Origin: Sclerotinia nivalis
Lineage: Eukaryota > Ascomycota > Leotiomycetes > Helotiales > Sclerotiniaceae
Length of the DNA: 64,000 nt
Assembly (NCBI GenBank): GCA_029531795.1
Contig: JAPEIS010000004.1
Coordinates: 1,984,001 to 2,048,000 of the forward strand
Reading direction: 5' to 3'
Position 1 is the first letter of the stretch, and the number at the start of each line of letters is the position of its first letter. Below the pieces are notes generated by a model. The model was not told the DNA's origin. It saw only the letters and a list, made by a program, of their open reading frames with translations, and did no database searches. Made by a program: the position numbers and the translations under genes. Below are positions 36,599 through 49,374 of the stretch, one piece after another.

Positions 36599-37872
36599 AT
36601 GGCAGTTGATAATACAGATGAAGATTCACCACAATCGTTCCTCGGCCGTGGGCTATCTGAGTATTCTAAACTGATAATGCATAGGATTCTGGATTTTGTA
36701 GGGGAAAAAAGATACGCCACGTACAACAAAAGCCAGTTGATGCGTCGGCTGCATGAAGCTCAGAATGCCGGCCGCATATCCACTGCACAGCGAAAAGCCA
36801 TTAAAACTTGGTTAGCAGGAGGGTCGACTGATCATATCAGGGACCACTACGCCCCACAAAATGGACGATCCGCACAGCTACAAGCATCTCGGGTTACCAA
36901 ACAAAAGAAGAGAATTAAAACCGCACGCAAGCTTGCTGGAAATGCTGCGATTAAACGTGAAGAGTCCTTACCGCCGCCACCTGAACTAAGAGAATGCTCT
37001 ATATGTGCAGAAGAACTCAGCTTCGCTGACTTCCCACATCAAATCTCAGCTGGCTGTTTGCATGATCCAACTTGCTGCCGTACATGCCTTTCTCGATCTA
37101 TTGGCGTACAGATTGAAAGCACGCCATGGGATCAGATTACGTGTCTTGAATGCCCCGCCCTTCTATATTTCGATAACGTGAAGTCCTTCGCCTCAGAGGC
37201 TGACTTTATTACGTATGTATATATCTCATCCCGCTATTCTTGTTATTGATGTTAATATCTGAATTAGATACGACCGAAACGTACTCTTATCCTGCATTCG
37301 TAGTGATCCCAATTTCACGAATTGCCTTGGTCCAGAGTGCGGTGGCGGCCAAATTCACGAAGACGGCGACGACCAGCCCATCATGACATGTGGGACTTGT
37401 AGTTTCAAAACATGCTTCACTCACAAGATGCCTTGGCACACCGGTCTCACCTGTGGTCAGTACAATGCCCAGGAAAAGGAGAGACTGCAACAAGAAGAAG
37501 CAAGTCAGAAACTCATGGAGAAGGCTACCAAAAAGTGCCCAAATTGTCAAGTTCGCATCCAAAAGAACAAAGGCTGTGATCATATGACTTGTGAGATATT
37601 TAATCCTTCGAACCTTCAATACTTGAACTAGCTGATGATGACTAGGTCGATCTTGCAAGCATGAGTTCTGTTGGAGATGCTTCGCTGATTATAAGTTAAT
37701 CCGCTCAAGGGACAATTCTGCACATACGTCAACTTGTCGATACTATGTGAGAATTCCTCTACGACATCCTACTCATCATCCTGCCCCACGGGGACTTGCT
37801 GAGGGAGTGGGCCAACTTATCACAACTCTTCTAGCCCCACCACGCGGTAGAAACCCCACAACTACGCCGTAG
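36599..37872 (+). CDS. RBR (RING-IBR-RING) E3 ubiquitin ligase
   Basis: Exons 36599-37212, 37268-37590 and 37646-37872 encode 387 residues. A basic, helical N-terminus comes first. RING1 begins at Cys133 ('ECSICAEEL') and runs to 'CLECPALLYF', the IBR has 'CLGPECGGGQIH' and 'CGTCSFKTCF', and RING2 reads 'KKCPNCQVRIQKNKGCDHMTC' (in two parts) then 'CKHEFCWRCF'. RBR ligases pass ubiquitin through a RING2 cysteine, here the one before 'RSCKHEF'. RING2 is complete only after splicing intron 2. After 'STCRYY' the frame runs 40 more codons of low-complexity sequence; an alternative end just there is possible. Substrates unknown. Confidence 0.87.
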
Positions 37873-38992
37873 GGCATTGGATTCTTAGATGACCAGCTAT
37901 TTCTTTGAAGAGGGTAGTTTCTGTTATGGAAGACTTCACTCGCATTGCCGATATTGTTACATAATACCCGCGCTACTCAATTACTCGAACAAACAACAAA
38001 GGCTGTCATAAATAGGATGAATGATTCGATATTTCTGAACAGGTAGTGCCTGCAATGCTGCGTAGGGAGGACTTGGTTACTAGCTAAGCTCTGGTTACTT
38101 ATATCTCACTGGGAGGCTCTGGGCTGGCGAAATGATGATTTCGTGGTAGCTAAGGTGGTGCATGTTACTTGGGATACGGAAAGCAAAGGATATGTGGTTG
38201 GGTAAACAGGAAAATAGGTCTTATGGTGCGCCGAAAAGTTAGTGGAATATACTGCATAGTTAACTCGTATCTTATCCTTTAACTTCTGTAGGTATTAAAT
38301 GCTCCGCAATAAAGATATTTCCTGGCCATCTCTTTTCTTGTAGTCCGTTTACATGTACTGCTAACCCATACCCCAAACTGCTGCATCTCGAACAAATACC
38401 TTGATGTTCAAACCAGCTTTGGGGTATTGAATTTTGAGTGGCAAGTAAGTGTCTAGATAGATAAATTGAATTTAGTTGCTCAGATTCACTGATATATCTA
38501 TGCGTTCGAAGGGAGTGAATTTAAAGAATTCTGGTTTTGTCCAGCTTTGGACTTAGCTAAGTTTATGTCTTGTGTTACAATTACCTGAGTTGAAGTTGGT
38601 TTTTCAACTATTAACTTTCAACTTTTAACTTCAGATTGAATAGTGAAGAATAATTACTTCGTCTTTGTCTCTTTGGGTTTTCAACCTTCAATTTCAGTTT
38701 GGTTAGAAAGGAATAATCACTCCTTCTTCGTCTTCCTTCTTCTGGGAGAGTAGATTTGATAATCGGATTATTAGGATCAACTTCTTTGATTGTAAGTAAG
38801 ATAATTTATTTCCCTGTCGAGGTGAAGAGAAAAGGAAAGCTGACCACACCCATTCAGAGTCTCAACTTCCAAAATACTCCCCAGGTAGACGGTATCTTCG
38901 CAAAGAACCGTGAGTAATCATACTCTGCTTGTATACCATACACTATGGGAAAAACTGATTCCTACTCTTAGATCGAACGAGTGGAAGTCAAC
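37873..38992. other. Intergenic region of about 1.1 kb, possibly with a 5' UTR intron
   Basis: The region before 38993 has GTAAGT at about 38790 and AG-type acceptors before the start, so the next gene may have a spliced leader. Repeated TTTCAACTT/TTTTAACTT words occur at about 38600-38640. No gene recognised. Confidence 0.45.
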
Positions 38993-40119
38993 ATGTCGAC
39001 CACTACCACCCCATCCGTGACGCAATCTAAATGCGCTCAGTGCCAAGCACCCACTCAAAAAAAATGCGCCGGCTGCTCTTCCCAGCTCGACGATGAAACC
39101 CAAGCGTTTACTTACTATTGCAACCAAAGCTGTCAAGCCAAATATTGGAAGAGCCACATGTCATCCTGCAAGGCTCATCAAGCCAGAAAGCGTCTCTATC
39201 GCGCAGGAGACACGCTTCAGGAGATATTCTATCGGTATCGCCATGCTATGTTTGATAAGAAGATTGTCAAGATTGAGAGAAAGAATGGCAAGTTGTATAT
39301 TCATGAGGGAGAGTACCCAGATATGACGAGCAACTTGGATATACTTCATGATTTTCCTGAAAAATTGGTTCAGAATAAAGAGGATAAGCAGGCTATTTTG
39401 ACATTTTTGGCAGCTTTTGATGCTATCGCTTGGATGAAAGATGCAACTGAGCTTTTGCTCAAGGGTGAGTAAACATTTATTTCTCTTGACGAAATTACAA
39501 GGAAACTGATTGCAAAATAGGAACCTCGAAAAAGATTGAGGAGATCGTATTTACGACCAAGAATACAAAACGAGAAGTCCAGCGCGTCGGTCCAGCGAAA
39601 GAGCGCGATGACTTCGTATATCCAAATACCGTCTTCAAGGTCACTCTTCAAAGTAATGGAGGGATATACATTCTCGATCTCTCTGGCGCTCAATATGGAT
39701 ACTATTCACCCGTGACACCTTGGTCTCAATACATCGATAACCGAGTCTCGCAAATCAAGAGTTGTTATCCCCTTGGCACCGCACAGACCCAAATATCATG
39801 GATCAACGTGGTACCAAACCTCACAGCTTTCGCTATCCAGATGAACCAGGGCTGTTCTCGCGCCTTGAAAATGGGAATGGAGGAATGGGAATCGAATTCC
39901 ATGGGAGTATTGGAATTCTTGAGATTGCCTCGGGAAGAATTTGCAATACAGCGGGGAATGTTGTACTTTGTGATTCAAGTTCTTTTGCTCAGGTCTCAGG
40001 GACATGTTAATGAGAAGGCGAGGAAAGCTCGTGAAAATCCTGGTGCTTCCTCCACGGCGGTTTTCACTCCGGGAGAGTTCGAGGAGGGTGTGAAGGAGAT
40101 GGTGCAGCTCCTCATGTAA
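38993..40119 (+). CDS. MYND zinc-finger protein (second)
   Basis: Exons 38993-39464 and 39521-40119 give 356 residues. The N-terminal MYND finger spans 14-59: CAQC, CAGC, YYCNQSC, then HMSSC with His55. A region of about 290 residues follows, including 'GGIYILDLSGAQYGYYSPVTPWSQYI', which is seen in many filamentous-fungal MYND proteins of unknown function. The intron (56 nt) has a GTGAGT donor and its removal restores 'LLKGTSKKIEE'. Unlike the MYND protein at 16.3 kb, the finger is at the front, so the two are not recent duplicates. Confidence 0.87.
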
Positions 40120-41808
40120 GCGTGGCAAAGGAAGAAGCTCAATGAGCGTGGATAGGATGGGATGGGTCTCTGCATCGATCGTTGAGGACAAATGCATCTA
40201 TCTTCTCGCGATAAAAGTCTAATCACAAGTTTACGTCGCGTTTGTTCTTTTCTCAATCATTTCCAGATAGGGAGGAATCATTTTCGGCGGAAAGGATGAT
40301 AGATTTATCGAAGAATTTCACATGGTTTTATACAAACTGAACGTTTAATTATGTACAAGCAGTGAACGCCCATCCATAATAATGTGTCCTTCCGTGAATA
40401 TGACTCTAGTGAATGATCTCATTATAACTAGACCAATCAACAAGTCTTTCCACCTGGTGGTGCATTACATATTTCAGTACTTTTTGCATGTTATGTCGTA
40501 GAGAGGTTTAATTGTGGGGAACTAGGTAGGTAAGTCTTGAAATTAGGTGGTTGTAATTATAGATCTTGATAGTTAGTAGTTGGGTGCGGGCAATAAATCA
40601 AATTTCTCGTAGAAGCTTGCCGTCGAATTTGGACAATCGAAGCCTTATAAAGGCCCTCAGTATAGTTACAATACTATTATTCCTTGAGTAGAATATGCAC
40701 TCAAACGCCATCAGTTATGCAGAAGCATCCGGCCACTGAGTACTTGGGCGGATTAGTATGTAAGACTACATGGGTAGTCTCATGTACATTTCAAGTTATA
40801 TAAAATGTGTAGGGCTATGTGATTTGAGTAATGCATCTATTATTGGAAAGGGAGTTGAAAGTGGAAGTTGGGATATTAAGAAGACAGAGAGGTTTTGGCT
40901 ATTTTTAGTCTAATTCTACCCCAAAAATAACTTGCGAAAAGCAGTGCGCACTCACCCCTTTTGTGTATTTGGAGAAAAGTCGTTTGTCGGAAGCAGCAGA
41001 CTTTGAAGGTTAGGAGGAATAGCAGTTACACGATGATGTCTCGGAATGGGGTCACGGCAGTACTGAGATCAGGAGAAGGTATTCCAAGCCGGCGGATACC
41101 GCCCCCATCCCCGGCCAATAAATTGATGACTCTGCATGAACACTTGATCTTGAGCGAAGTGCTGTTCTGATTCGATCCCATGTTACTCGGTGACTCAATG
41201 CTCAATGGAGTAACTCAGCATAGTTGGTATCTCGACAGCCTCACTTTTTGTCTCACCAGACAAGAAGCAGTCTGGATTCTGATGTGAATATAAATTGAAT
41301 CATTTTTAATTCCAATTCCAGTACGGCTTTTCGTGTTGTTAAATTCAAACCAAAGGGGTGGCCTGGAGATTGATGGATTACGGTTGAGTGTGATAAATCA
41401 CACTGCACAAGGTAAAGGCAACCCGCTCTTCATCAAGAATGCCCTCAATTCCCTTTGCGGAATATTTTGTAGATCGGAATCCTACTGTCAAGCTAAGTCG
41501 CACAGTAGCGTCTGTGTTGAACAAAGGTTTTGTTACATCAGCGCATTCTCCATGTCATGTTAGGCATACCTAGATACCCAAATCATCAGGCTTTGCTCTA
41601 TCGCAACAGATATCGGGCATCACCCGATTTCATCCGTCGCCATGCATTGGTTGCTTAGACTCCGCATTCACAGCCTCATCTTGCAAGAGAATACATATAT
41701 AAAGCATCGGGGAGCCCAGTCGGTCTGTCCAAATTGTTACAGCTTCACCTAACGCTTCACCACAAAAACGTTCACATAAGATTCTAGATAATTCTTTAAA
41801 AAGAAAGA
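40120..41808. other. Intergenic region of about 1.7 kb
   Basis: Only short open frames without resemblance or splice partners. The right end must hold the promoter of the first tiny paralogue; a TATATAAAG sequence lies at about 41695-41704, near 110 bp upstream of its start. Confidence 0.5.
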
Positions 41809-42104
41809 ATGCCAATACAGTCAATCAACGATCGATACCTTGATGCAAAAAGCCTTGTGGCTTTGTTGCAGAGGCTTTTTCCAGGGCATGACAAGAAACC
41901 CACAGTTAGTATGCCAAATATCTGTCGTAACATCAGCGGCAAAAGACTAACTTGTTTTCTGTTAATAGTTGAGACTGGGCCGATGGATATTAGATGTGCC
42001 ACGAGATCTTACAGAAGTGCATTAATTCCTGCGCATCGTCTGACACCCAGGATCTTTAGCTGACATTCATTGGAAAGGATGAAATTAAATCGTGCCAACT
42101 TTGA
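41809..42104 (+). CDS. Tiny protein A (56 aa), member of a small paralogous family
   Basis: Exons 41809-41904, 41969-42016 and 42078-42104. The protein reads 'INDRYLDAKSLVALLQRLF', then 'LRLGRWILDVPRDLTE', then 'DEIKSCQL'. The same three blocks, in the same three exons with the same phase-0 junctions, recur in protein B about 300 bp downstream. That shared structure is the main support for the model. The second intron's donor is GTGCAT, which is weak; unspliced, the protein would end two codons later as 'LTEVH'. No signal peptide or membrane segment. I do not know the function. Confidence 0.6.
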
Positions 42105-42398
42105 TGTATTGTGCCAATGCTGTACGATGGGCAGTTGTGTCATGGGGGTTGCTCATCTTTGAATGGGCTGGTAGAGCTCAAATCTGCCTTGTCACTAAAT
42201 TAGGGGGCGTCATTGAGCCTCGGCTATTTGAAGTGGCTGGGGCGAAGACTCTATCGAATGGATTATCGGATTTGTGTACTAGATTTGTGCTTTGGTTAAA
42301 TATTGATGGATCCTCGATTAATCTAGTTAAAATCAATTTAACACAACTGCTTAAAATATTCACGATACATTAATCTTCTTGCCGTCGGTCTTTGCATC

Positions 42399-42740
42399 AT
42401 GTCTACCTCCGCAACACCCCAGATTATTGATGGTTATTACATGGATCAAAGCAGATTGATGGATCTTCTGAAGCGTGTGTACGGAACGAATCAAGAAGGA
42501 GAAAATAAGTTCCGGGTCGAGGTATGCCAGATTTACGCATCTGTGGTTGTGTTTTTATTGATGAGCTTTGTAATAGTTGCGATTGAACCGATATAAAATT
42601 TACCCTTCCGAAGATGTCGACAATGTGCCAAATTTGACAGAGGTAACGTAATCCTTAATGAACGATATCTGAAGTCAAAAACGTTGACATTTTCTTAGGA
42701 GCAAATCCGAGATTGTAGGACCTACCAAAAATGGAAATAG
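42399..42740 (+). CDS. Tiny protein B (76 aa), paralogue of protein A
   Basis: Exons 42399-42521, 42577-42642 and 42699-42740. It reads 'IIDGYYMDQSRLMDLLKRVYG', then 'LRLNRYKIYPSEDVDNVPNL' with TE, then 'EQIRDCRTYQKWK'. Aligned with protein A the pattern is hydrophobic-DxxxLxxLLxRxx, an LRLxR strand, and VPxxLTE followed by (D/E)(E/Q)IxxC. Introns are 55 and 56 nt with good donors (GTATGC, GTAACG) and a TTGAC branch. Both genes lie on the strand of the CorA-like gene that follows. Function unknown; small size suggests a subunit, regulator or fragment of a domain found in larger proteins. Confidence 0.65.
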
Positions 42741-43154
42741 AGAACAAGGCTTTCATGGGGCAATAATTGTTCAGATTTGAACGGAGGGTATGTAAATTGC
42801 GGGTTACAAAGCATGCTTGAGAGGTTCGGCGTATGGTTTTTAGATTACTTAGAGAATATCGAGGTTAATTAGCTGAGCTTGTGAAAAGGTTGAAATGTAA
42901 TGAATGCTCAGCCCAGCGGGGCGATTTCATAGCACCATATGATTTGAATTTGGCATATCTTAGGGTGTGTAGCATGTGGGAGCTTGCATATGAAGCTTGT
43001 AAGACCCTATTGGCGTGCTTGGTAACCCCAGGAGCCTTACCTTGCATGAAGCCACGTTGTAGCGAATTTCCTATATACTCGTTCATCATGTCGATAATAT
43101 CATCATGATTAATTATTTGCTGGTTCAAATTTCGTATATAGATAATATTTCAAG
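42741..43154. other. Spacer before the CorA-like gene
   Basis: About 410 bp. A short frame at about 42811-42870 ('MLERFGVWFLDYLENIEVN') faintly recalls the LLxRxF block of the tiny proteins, but too weakly to call. Otherwise promoter sequence. Confidence 0.4.
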
Positions 43155-45078
43155 ATGAGTCAGTGGATAGTAGATGACGCGGAGAAGGTTCACGGGGAGG
43201 TCGATAAAAGTTCAAGCAGGCTATTTCAAAAGACCTCCGACTTGTCAGACTTTGTTGTTAGCCGAGTTTCTAGGCCTTATAACAAAGTCGATGTGGAAAG
43301 CACACATAAGGGGTTCGTAACATATGAGAAGATACACAGTATCATTCAGCTGAATACACTGAGAAAATCGAACGACTATTGTCAAATTTTTGTGGTTCAA
43401 CACAATCGTTGCTGGGAGAAGCTCAATATTACCCGAGAACTATTTCAGGGAATCCTCGACGAATACCGCATCTTTTCACAGTTTTGGAAGTGTGTCTTTG
43501 CGTTTGGCGAAAGGGTGGAGGAGAATGAATTTCAATTTCCGGCTTTCAGGGCAAGGCACCATATTCAACCTAACAAATATCAAGGTATACTACACTCCAA
43601 TCTTGACGCATGTGAAGCGATCTCTAACATTGTTACAGAATTCTCTTATGTACTGCGTCAAGCGGAACTGAACAACCGGCGTGAGGATGTACCTTGGTCC
43701 ATTCGACAAACTGCCGTTTATCATGCCATAAACTCACCTGTTACCCCAGACTTAAGGCAGCAAAACTTGGGACCAGAATCGAGATTTCTTCTTCTTTGCC
43801 CTACTAAGCATGCAAAATCACAACTTGATCGATGTTTACAAGGTGGCGTTCCAGGCAATTCTTACATTCTATCATGGAATGTGCATCGAATTTTGGTTGC
43901 AGACAGCTTGAGTGGTTGGATGGATTATATGGCAAATATAGAGGAGAAGCTCCGTTATCAAGTAAGTCTTTGTGATTTTTCTCTTCGCCACAGTCTAGAA
44001 ATAGCATTGAGGTTTATGACTGATATAATTTTCTGGTAGTCGAACCAAATAATGTCCACCAGTGTACTTTCTGGAGATCATACCAGCACCATTCTTCAAG
44101 TCAATTTTGACAATCGACAAGATTTGAAGTATCTGGAAGACTTGGTGATGAACCTGGAACTCATTCTACCCAACATGCAGGCTACAATAATGAGGATCCG
44201 AGACCAATGCCAGGAGTATCATCAAGAAGCCAAGAATTCGATGACCGCCAACGAAGAAGGCGCACTCTATTCAATTTTACAGGAATTTAATGAGTATATC
44301 AACCAGGCCAATCTTCATGTGCAACGTGCTACGGTTTTGAGGAAAAAAATAGCTTCTACAGGACAATTGGTATGACTTCAATCATTGTGTTCTTGACTTC
44401 TTTGAATATGAAGCTCCAGACTAAACGATCTATAGCTACTGGAGCTTTTGAGTCAGCAGGAAGCTATATCGATGAAGCGACTCACGGAGGATTCTCAACT
44501 TGAGACGAAATCAATGCATCAATTGACAGTTGGTACCATGGTAATAAGCGCAGACTTCAAGAAAGTTTGCTGACTAGAAATATAGGAAAGAAGCACCAAA
44601 GATGCAGCCGCAGTCAAAATTTTAACTGTTATAACCCTTGTCTACTTACCAACAACTATCGTTGCTGTAATACTACTCTTCAAAGTCTTCAGGCCCAGAT
44701 CATGCTAACAGATAGCAGAACTTCTTCTCTACTGAATTTGTCCAAACCAATGATAGTGGACATATGACCCTGACCAGCAATTGGTGGCTTCTGGCGGCAA
44801 TTTCACTCCCATTAACTGCATTTACTATAATTTTGTGGTGGACGTGGGTGCGGTACACCGAGATCGTTGCTTCGCCACAGCAATCTGACCATGCCGGACA
44901 GCGACTGAGTAGCTTCAGATCCTTCATTGCTTTCGGCAAAACGAAATGCAAGAATATTAAAGGAGGATTCAGCGCCAAGATGCGAAGTGGAAGCATTCTT
45001 CCGCAGTTCGCCTTGCCGGCCACTGTAGAAACGCAGAACACTTGGTCAAGCACTGCAACAACAGTAAAATCAGGCTAA
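43155..45078 (+). CDS. CorA-like two-helix membrane protein
   Basis: Exons 43155-43584, 43639-43961, 44040-44369, 44436-44540, 44586-44666 and 44719-45078 encode 542 residues. The N-terminal half is the soluble domain typical of fungal CorA-like proteins ('FQFPAFRARH', 'ELNNRREDVPWSIRQTAVYH'). A helical stalk follows ('KYLEDLVMNLELILPNMQA'). The C-terminus has two membrane helices, about 404-423 ('VKILTVITLVYLPTTIVA') and 441-464 ('NWWLLAAISLPLTAFTIILW'). That mirrors the CorA fold, but no GMN motif is seen between the helices, so Mg2+ transport is doubtful. The third acceptor choice before 'NFFSTEFVQTND' was fixed by family sequence. Confidence 0.85.
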
Positions 45079-45597
45079 ATCGTTGATGATCGGGTAATTC
45101 TGTAAACGGGAGTTTGCAGCTTCGCTTATTTTGTGCGATGTATCATAATATGCAACCTGCTGCTATTTAGTTGGTTGGGGTCTTAAATTTGCAAAAATGC
45201 CCCGACTCAGCCATCCTCACAGCCGAGCCGCCGGTGAGATTGATGGTTCATTGATGGTTCGCACTTGATATTGTAGCATCCGTTTTGTAGGAATAATAGG
45301 ATAAGAATAATTTCTACCTAAGTGGTTTATGGGGCGATGAAATTAAGGCAATAAATACTACAGTCTACTTGAACTTAGATACCATCCTCACCATAATAAA
45401 TAGGTTTATGGTAGCAAGTGAACCAAACCATAGGTCAATTCAAGTAGGACTTAAATCTTCTCGAGAAATCTTTCTTGTACAAAATTTGGAAGGCGTCGCG
45501 GGTTGTCTCAATCGACGCAATGGTTCTCTTTAATTGCTTTAAGAACATCAACATACGCCTCCGGAAACATGTGCACAGCCAGCCAAACACCGTGAGC
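45079..45597. other. Spacer of about 520 bp
   Basis: Between two plus-strand genes; holds the kinase promoter. Nothing else seen. Confidence 0.5.
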
Positions 45598-47851
45598 ATG
45601 CCCAAGATTACAGAATGTGAGATAGAAGGTTAAATTTAAAAAATGCTAATGATAATTGAAAGACGGAAGTAGCGACCAAAGGACAGCTGCCCATTAGATT
45701 TGGCCGAATAGAAACAGTCTCGGATATCGAAGGTAACAGTGGAGTCACAATCACGGGCGCATGGTCAACATCAAATTCCGAGCGACCAATCATTTCGTGC
45801 GATGAACCCACCCAACGAACTCCTCAAGAATTTATCGAAGAGCCAATATCAATCGAAAATATTGAGCAACAATGGTACGGCAGAATAATCCCCAAAATTA
45901 GCGAGCCAGCAACAACTGGATATGAAACTGATCCTGCCTTGAATGCCGAGTCACTTTACAGACGCAAGTCTGATGCATCGACAATACCTCTTTCGGGTTC
46001 AGATGCCACTGTTTTGAAAAACCAATTACGCGATGCTCGACTGGAATGCCACGGATCACCACACACTTTCATAATCCCAATATGTGATCAGGAGATCCTA
46101 ATCAAGACCGAAACGATACTGAGGGATATTCAATATCAATATTCCGATCAATCTGTCGCCTTAGCTGCTGCCAAGAATGCAATCAAAAACGCAAATCATC
46201 TGTATGCGGTGTTGGCCTACCTCAAGAGAGGCTGCGAAATCTTTCACTTCCTACAGGAAGGGTTATCTAACAGTGATCTTCCCTTTCATAGGCCTCCTCA
46301 ACAGCATGGTGAGAAAAACCATATACTTGTTACAAAACATGGAAAACATATCAAAACTTTCGAAACCTGGGAAGCAAAAAAGCTAGAAAATTTCTACCGA
46401 TATCAGTGGTGGATGATAGCTCCCGTGTTTCGCTACAATGAGCACTATTATTTTGAAAAAGAGGTAGTTTTACCATTCTTGCCCTTCGAACCGAAGGAAC
46501 AGGAAGGGGACATACCACAATCAGGTTCATATGGCGAGGTATACCCGATCCGTTTGCATCCCTCTCACCATTACTTCTGGTCGGAGTCTAGTGATTGCAA
46601 GGTGAATATACTCGGTACTCATATTTCGCTGAATCTAACATAATATAGGATAATGGACGGCTTTTGGCTGTAAAAAGGCTTTTCTCTACGGACAAAGCGG
46701 GTTTTGATAAGGAAGTTGAGATGCTCAAGATTCTGGGCTCTAAACGACACCCGCATCCGCATCTCATCCGACTACTAGGCACATTCGAAAAGGAATCGCA
46801 CTATCACCTTATCTTCCCCTTCGCGTCAGCAAATCTGAGAAAGTATTGGGAAGATCACGACCCTAATTTCGATCGAACGACAGTTTTATGGTCATTGAAG
46901 CAAATGGCTGGCATTGCTAATGCTCTGAAGCAACTGCACAATTTTCAGGCAACTGTAAGTAGTTTAAATGGTGAAGAGTCTAGCGAGTTTACGGGGCAGC
47001 CTCTGAGAGTGGAAAGAGGAGAGCCGAAATATGGCCGTCATGGTGACCTGAAGCCAGAAAATTTGCTGTGGTTCGAAAAAGGTCCCGGCATTGATGATGA
47101 GAACGGTATTTTGCAGATTGCCGACTTTGGAAAGGGAAAATTTCATGGGATGGAATCGAAGTCAAGGGTTAGACCGTCTGAAGCTCAAGCCTCTCCAACA
47201 TACGAACCACCGGAGTTAAGGTTATCTAAACCTGTTTCAAGGGCTTATGATATCTGGAGCCTTGGGGGAATTTATCTGGAGTTTATCACTTGGCTTTTAC
47301 TTGGTCCGTATGGCATTGGAGATTTCTCTAACGGCCGTGGAAAAAGTAATAGTATCGGTGTAAATGATGATACCTTCTTTAGTATTGTCAGAGAGCCTAG
47401 CCAAGAGCCTGATGCCGAAGTCCGCGACTCTGTACTAGAGTGGGTGGCAAAACTACGTGAACATGAGAGGTGTTCGAAAGCCATCCATGAATTACTGGAT
47501 CTGACAATGGAAGAACTTCTCGTTGCAGATCCTCAAGACCGTGGTGATGCAAGAAAGATCGACGCACGATTCCAGAACATTCGTAAGAAAGCAGAAGAGG
47601 ACACAGACTATCTGCTTTCGCCCCGACCACGCCGTCGCGCACCCACAGTCGAACCCGCCCACTTTGACACTGATTTGCCTCCTTCCCGCCCCATGTCGAA
47701 GACAGACGGGAAAAGAGTTAGCTTTTCTCCCGAGCAGTCAATTGTACCTCCAATCCTAGAGGTTCAATGGAGAAATGAGTCCCCGCATTCGCTGCATTCG
47801 CCGCATTGGAGGACAGCGCCTCAGAGCTACGGTACATGGAAATCTGCTTAA
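45598..47851 (+). CDS. Large protein kinase with HGD catalytic loop
   Basis: Exons 45598-45616, 45670-46601 and 46649-47851 encode 717 residues. The N-terminal 285 residues carry 'GQLPIRFGRIETVSDIEG' and a helical region ('LAAAKNAIKNANHLYAVLAYL'). The kinase domain begins 'SGSYGEVYPIRL' at about 291, has Lys326 in 'LAVKRL', a catalytic loop 'HGDLKPENLL' at 448-457, DFG at 476-478 and 'YEPPEL' as APE. Asp450 and Asn455 remain, so catalysis is possible despite loss of the HRD arginine. The C-terminus is disordered. The 19-nt first exon gives the only ATG; its acceptor (ACGGAAG) was picked by phase and is moderately sure. Such kinases are expanded in Sclerotiniaceae-like genomes and uncharacterised. 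Confidence 0.82.
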
Positions 47852-49374
47852 TCGGTCCATTCTACCTCAAATATCGCCATTGCCGATTAATTCGGCTCGC
47901 ATCACTTGTACATGTACGGAGAGGCTTTTCCTGTGATGACTTCCCTCCTTTTAGGTACATCCGTCAAGACAATTATATATTTCTCCATTTACTTTTCAGC
48001 GAACGCTAGTGCACTCTGCTGCTTTAACATTTTTGTAGCTATATTGTATAAGATACCCTCCATGAGATTTCAGATCGCGCTGTTTTTCAAGGTATGGACT
48101 TGGCTTAAGTATTTTAAAATAATATATAAATTTTTTATTGATATTCGGTTAAATAGAGCTTTGTTGTGTATGTCCTACATTCATGGGTCTTTGAAAAACC
48201 TAAAATTGATTCTGAATATCTCATGTGCAAACTATTACAAGAATAAGCATCGGCTGGAAATTAGACCATGATTTCCCCATTAATGTCTGATTTGTTATGC
48301 TCTTGAAAGCAATAGATCATGTTTAAGGACAACCGGCAAACATTAGGTCAAGTATTTTGTTGAGGAGCTACACCACATGAGAAATGCTCTGCCTCATATA
48401 TGACCTATTTGATCTGAATATGAACAGCATGGTGTTTATTGATTCAAAAAAGCGTACAAGCTTGGGGATTTCAACTGTGGAATAAAATATTGCTATCGCA
48501 ATGCTAGTGCAGATAAGGTTTACATGTTAAAGATAGTATCTTGGCTAGTAAAATATCTGACTCGACACCTCCATGAATACACAATGAAAGATCCGGTACC
48601 CATATCACTTCCACTACTTTGACAACAATGAATGTTTAGTTAAATGCTATTGCATGGCACCGCAAATCCAATGGAACAAGCCCTGATCCGAGAAAACAAA
48701 GAACAGTTACTTGGCCAGCTGATCTTACCACGGGGTGGTATCGACAATTTGCATCGCTTTTGAAATAACACATTGAGGTAGAAACACGCAGCGAAACATT
48801 ATAGATATTTAAACTGAAAATAGTATTCATTTGATCGCCACTTGGGAGTTGTGTTACACAAATGAACTTTGTCTAATTTGTTCTTGTATTAATCTCAATG
48901 CTGAAGACTTAGTAGTGGCACTGTGAGCAGTATTATGTATGTGGTGGAAGGCAAGAAGTCCCTTGAGAAAACTTCCGAACAGGACAACTACCTTCCTCAA
49001 CGATAAGACGAGCCAATGTGATGACAGAAACCCAGTTGTTTCCAGAGACATGAGTACTGATTCGAAAAACAAAGTTACTTCCTTGCCAAGCCTATTCTTC
49101 ACGCTAATATCTTAAATAACCTTAGCTGAGCACATAAGGAGAAGCCGGTCATCTAAAGCAAATCCTACGGCACGAACAATAACCACCTAGAAAGAACGCT
49201 TTTTACTTTGTTGCAGATGAACCTAAGAGATACAGGCAGCAGAGACCCTGATATAGTTCGCTGCTTTTTTCTCACATAAAAGACATTAAAGTTAGGAAAT
49301 CCATTCATCCATTGGCCTGTCCGTGTTATCGCACAGGAAGGGTATGCACCAGAGACTATCATCACCCTGCCTTC
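47852..49374. other. Intergenic region of about 1.5 kb
   Basis: AT-rich in part (about 48100-48140). No gene, repeat family or RNA gene recognised. Confidence 0.5.

Noticed and set aside
42811..42870. Third copy of the tiny-protein family
   Set aside because: Only a vague MLERFG resemblance; the LRLxR and VPxxLTE blocks are absent.
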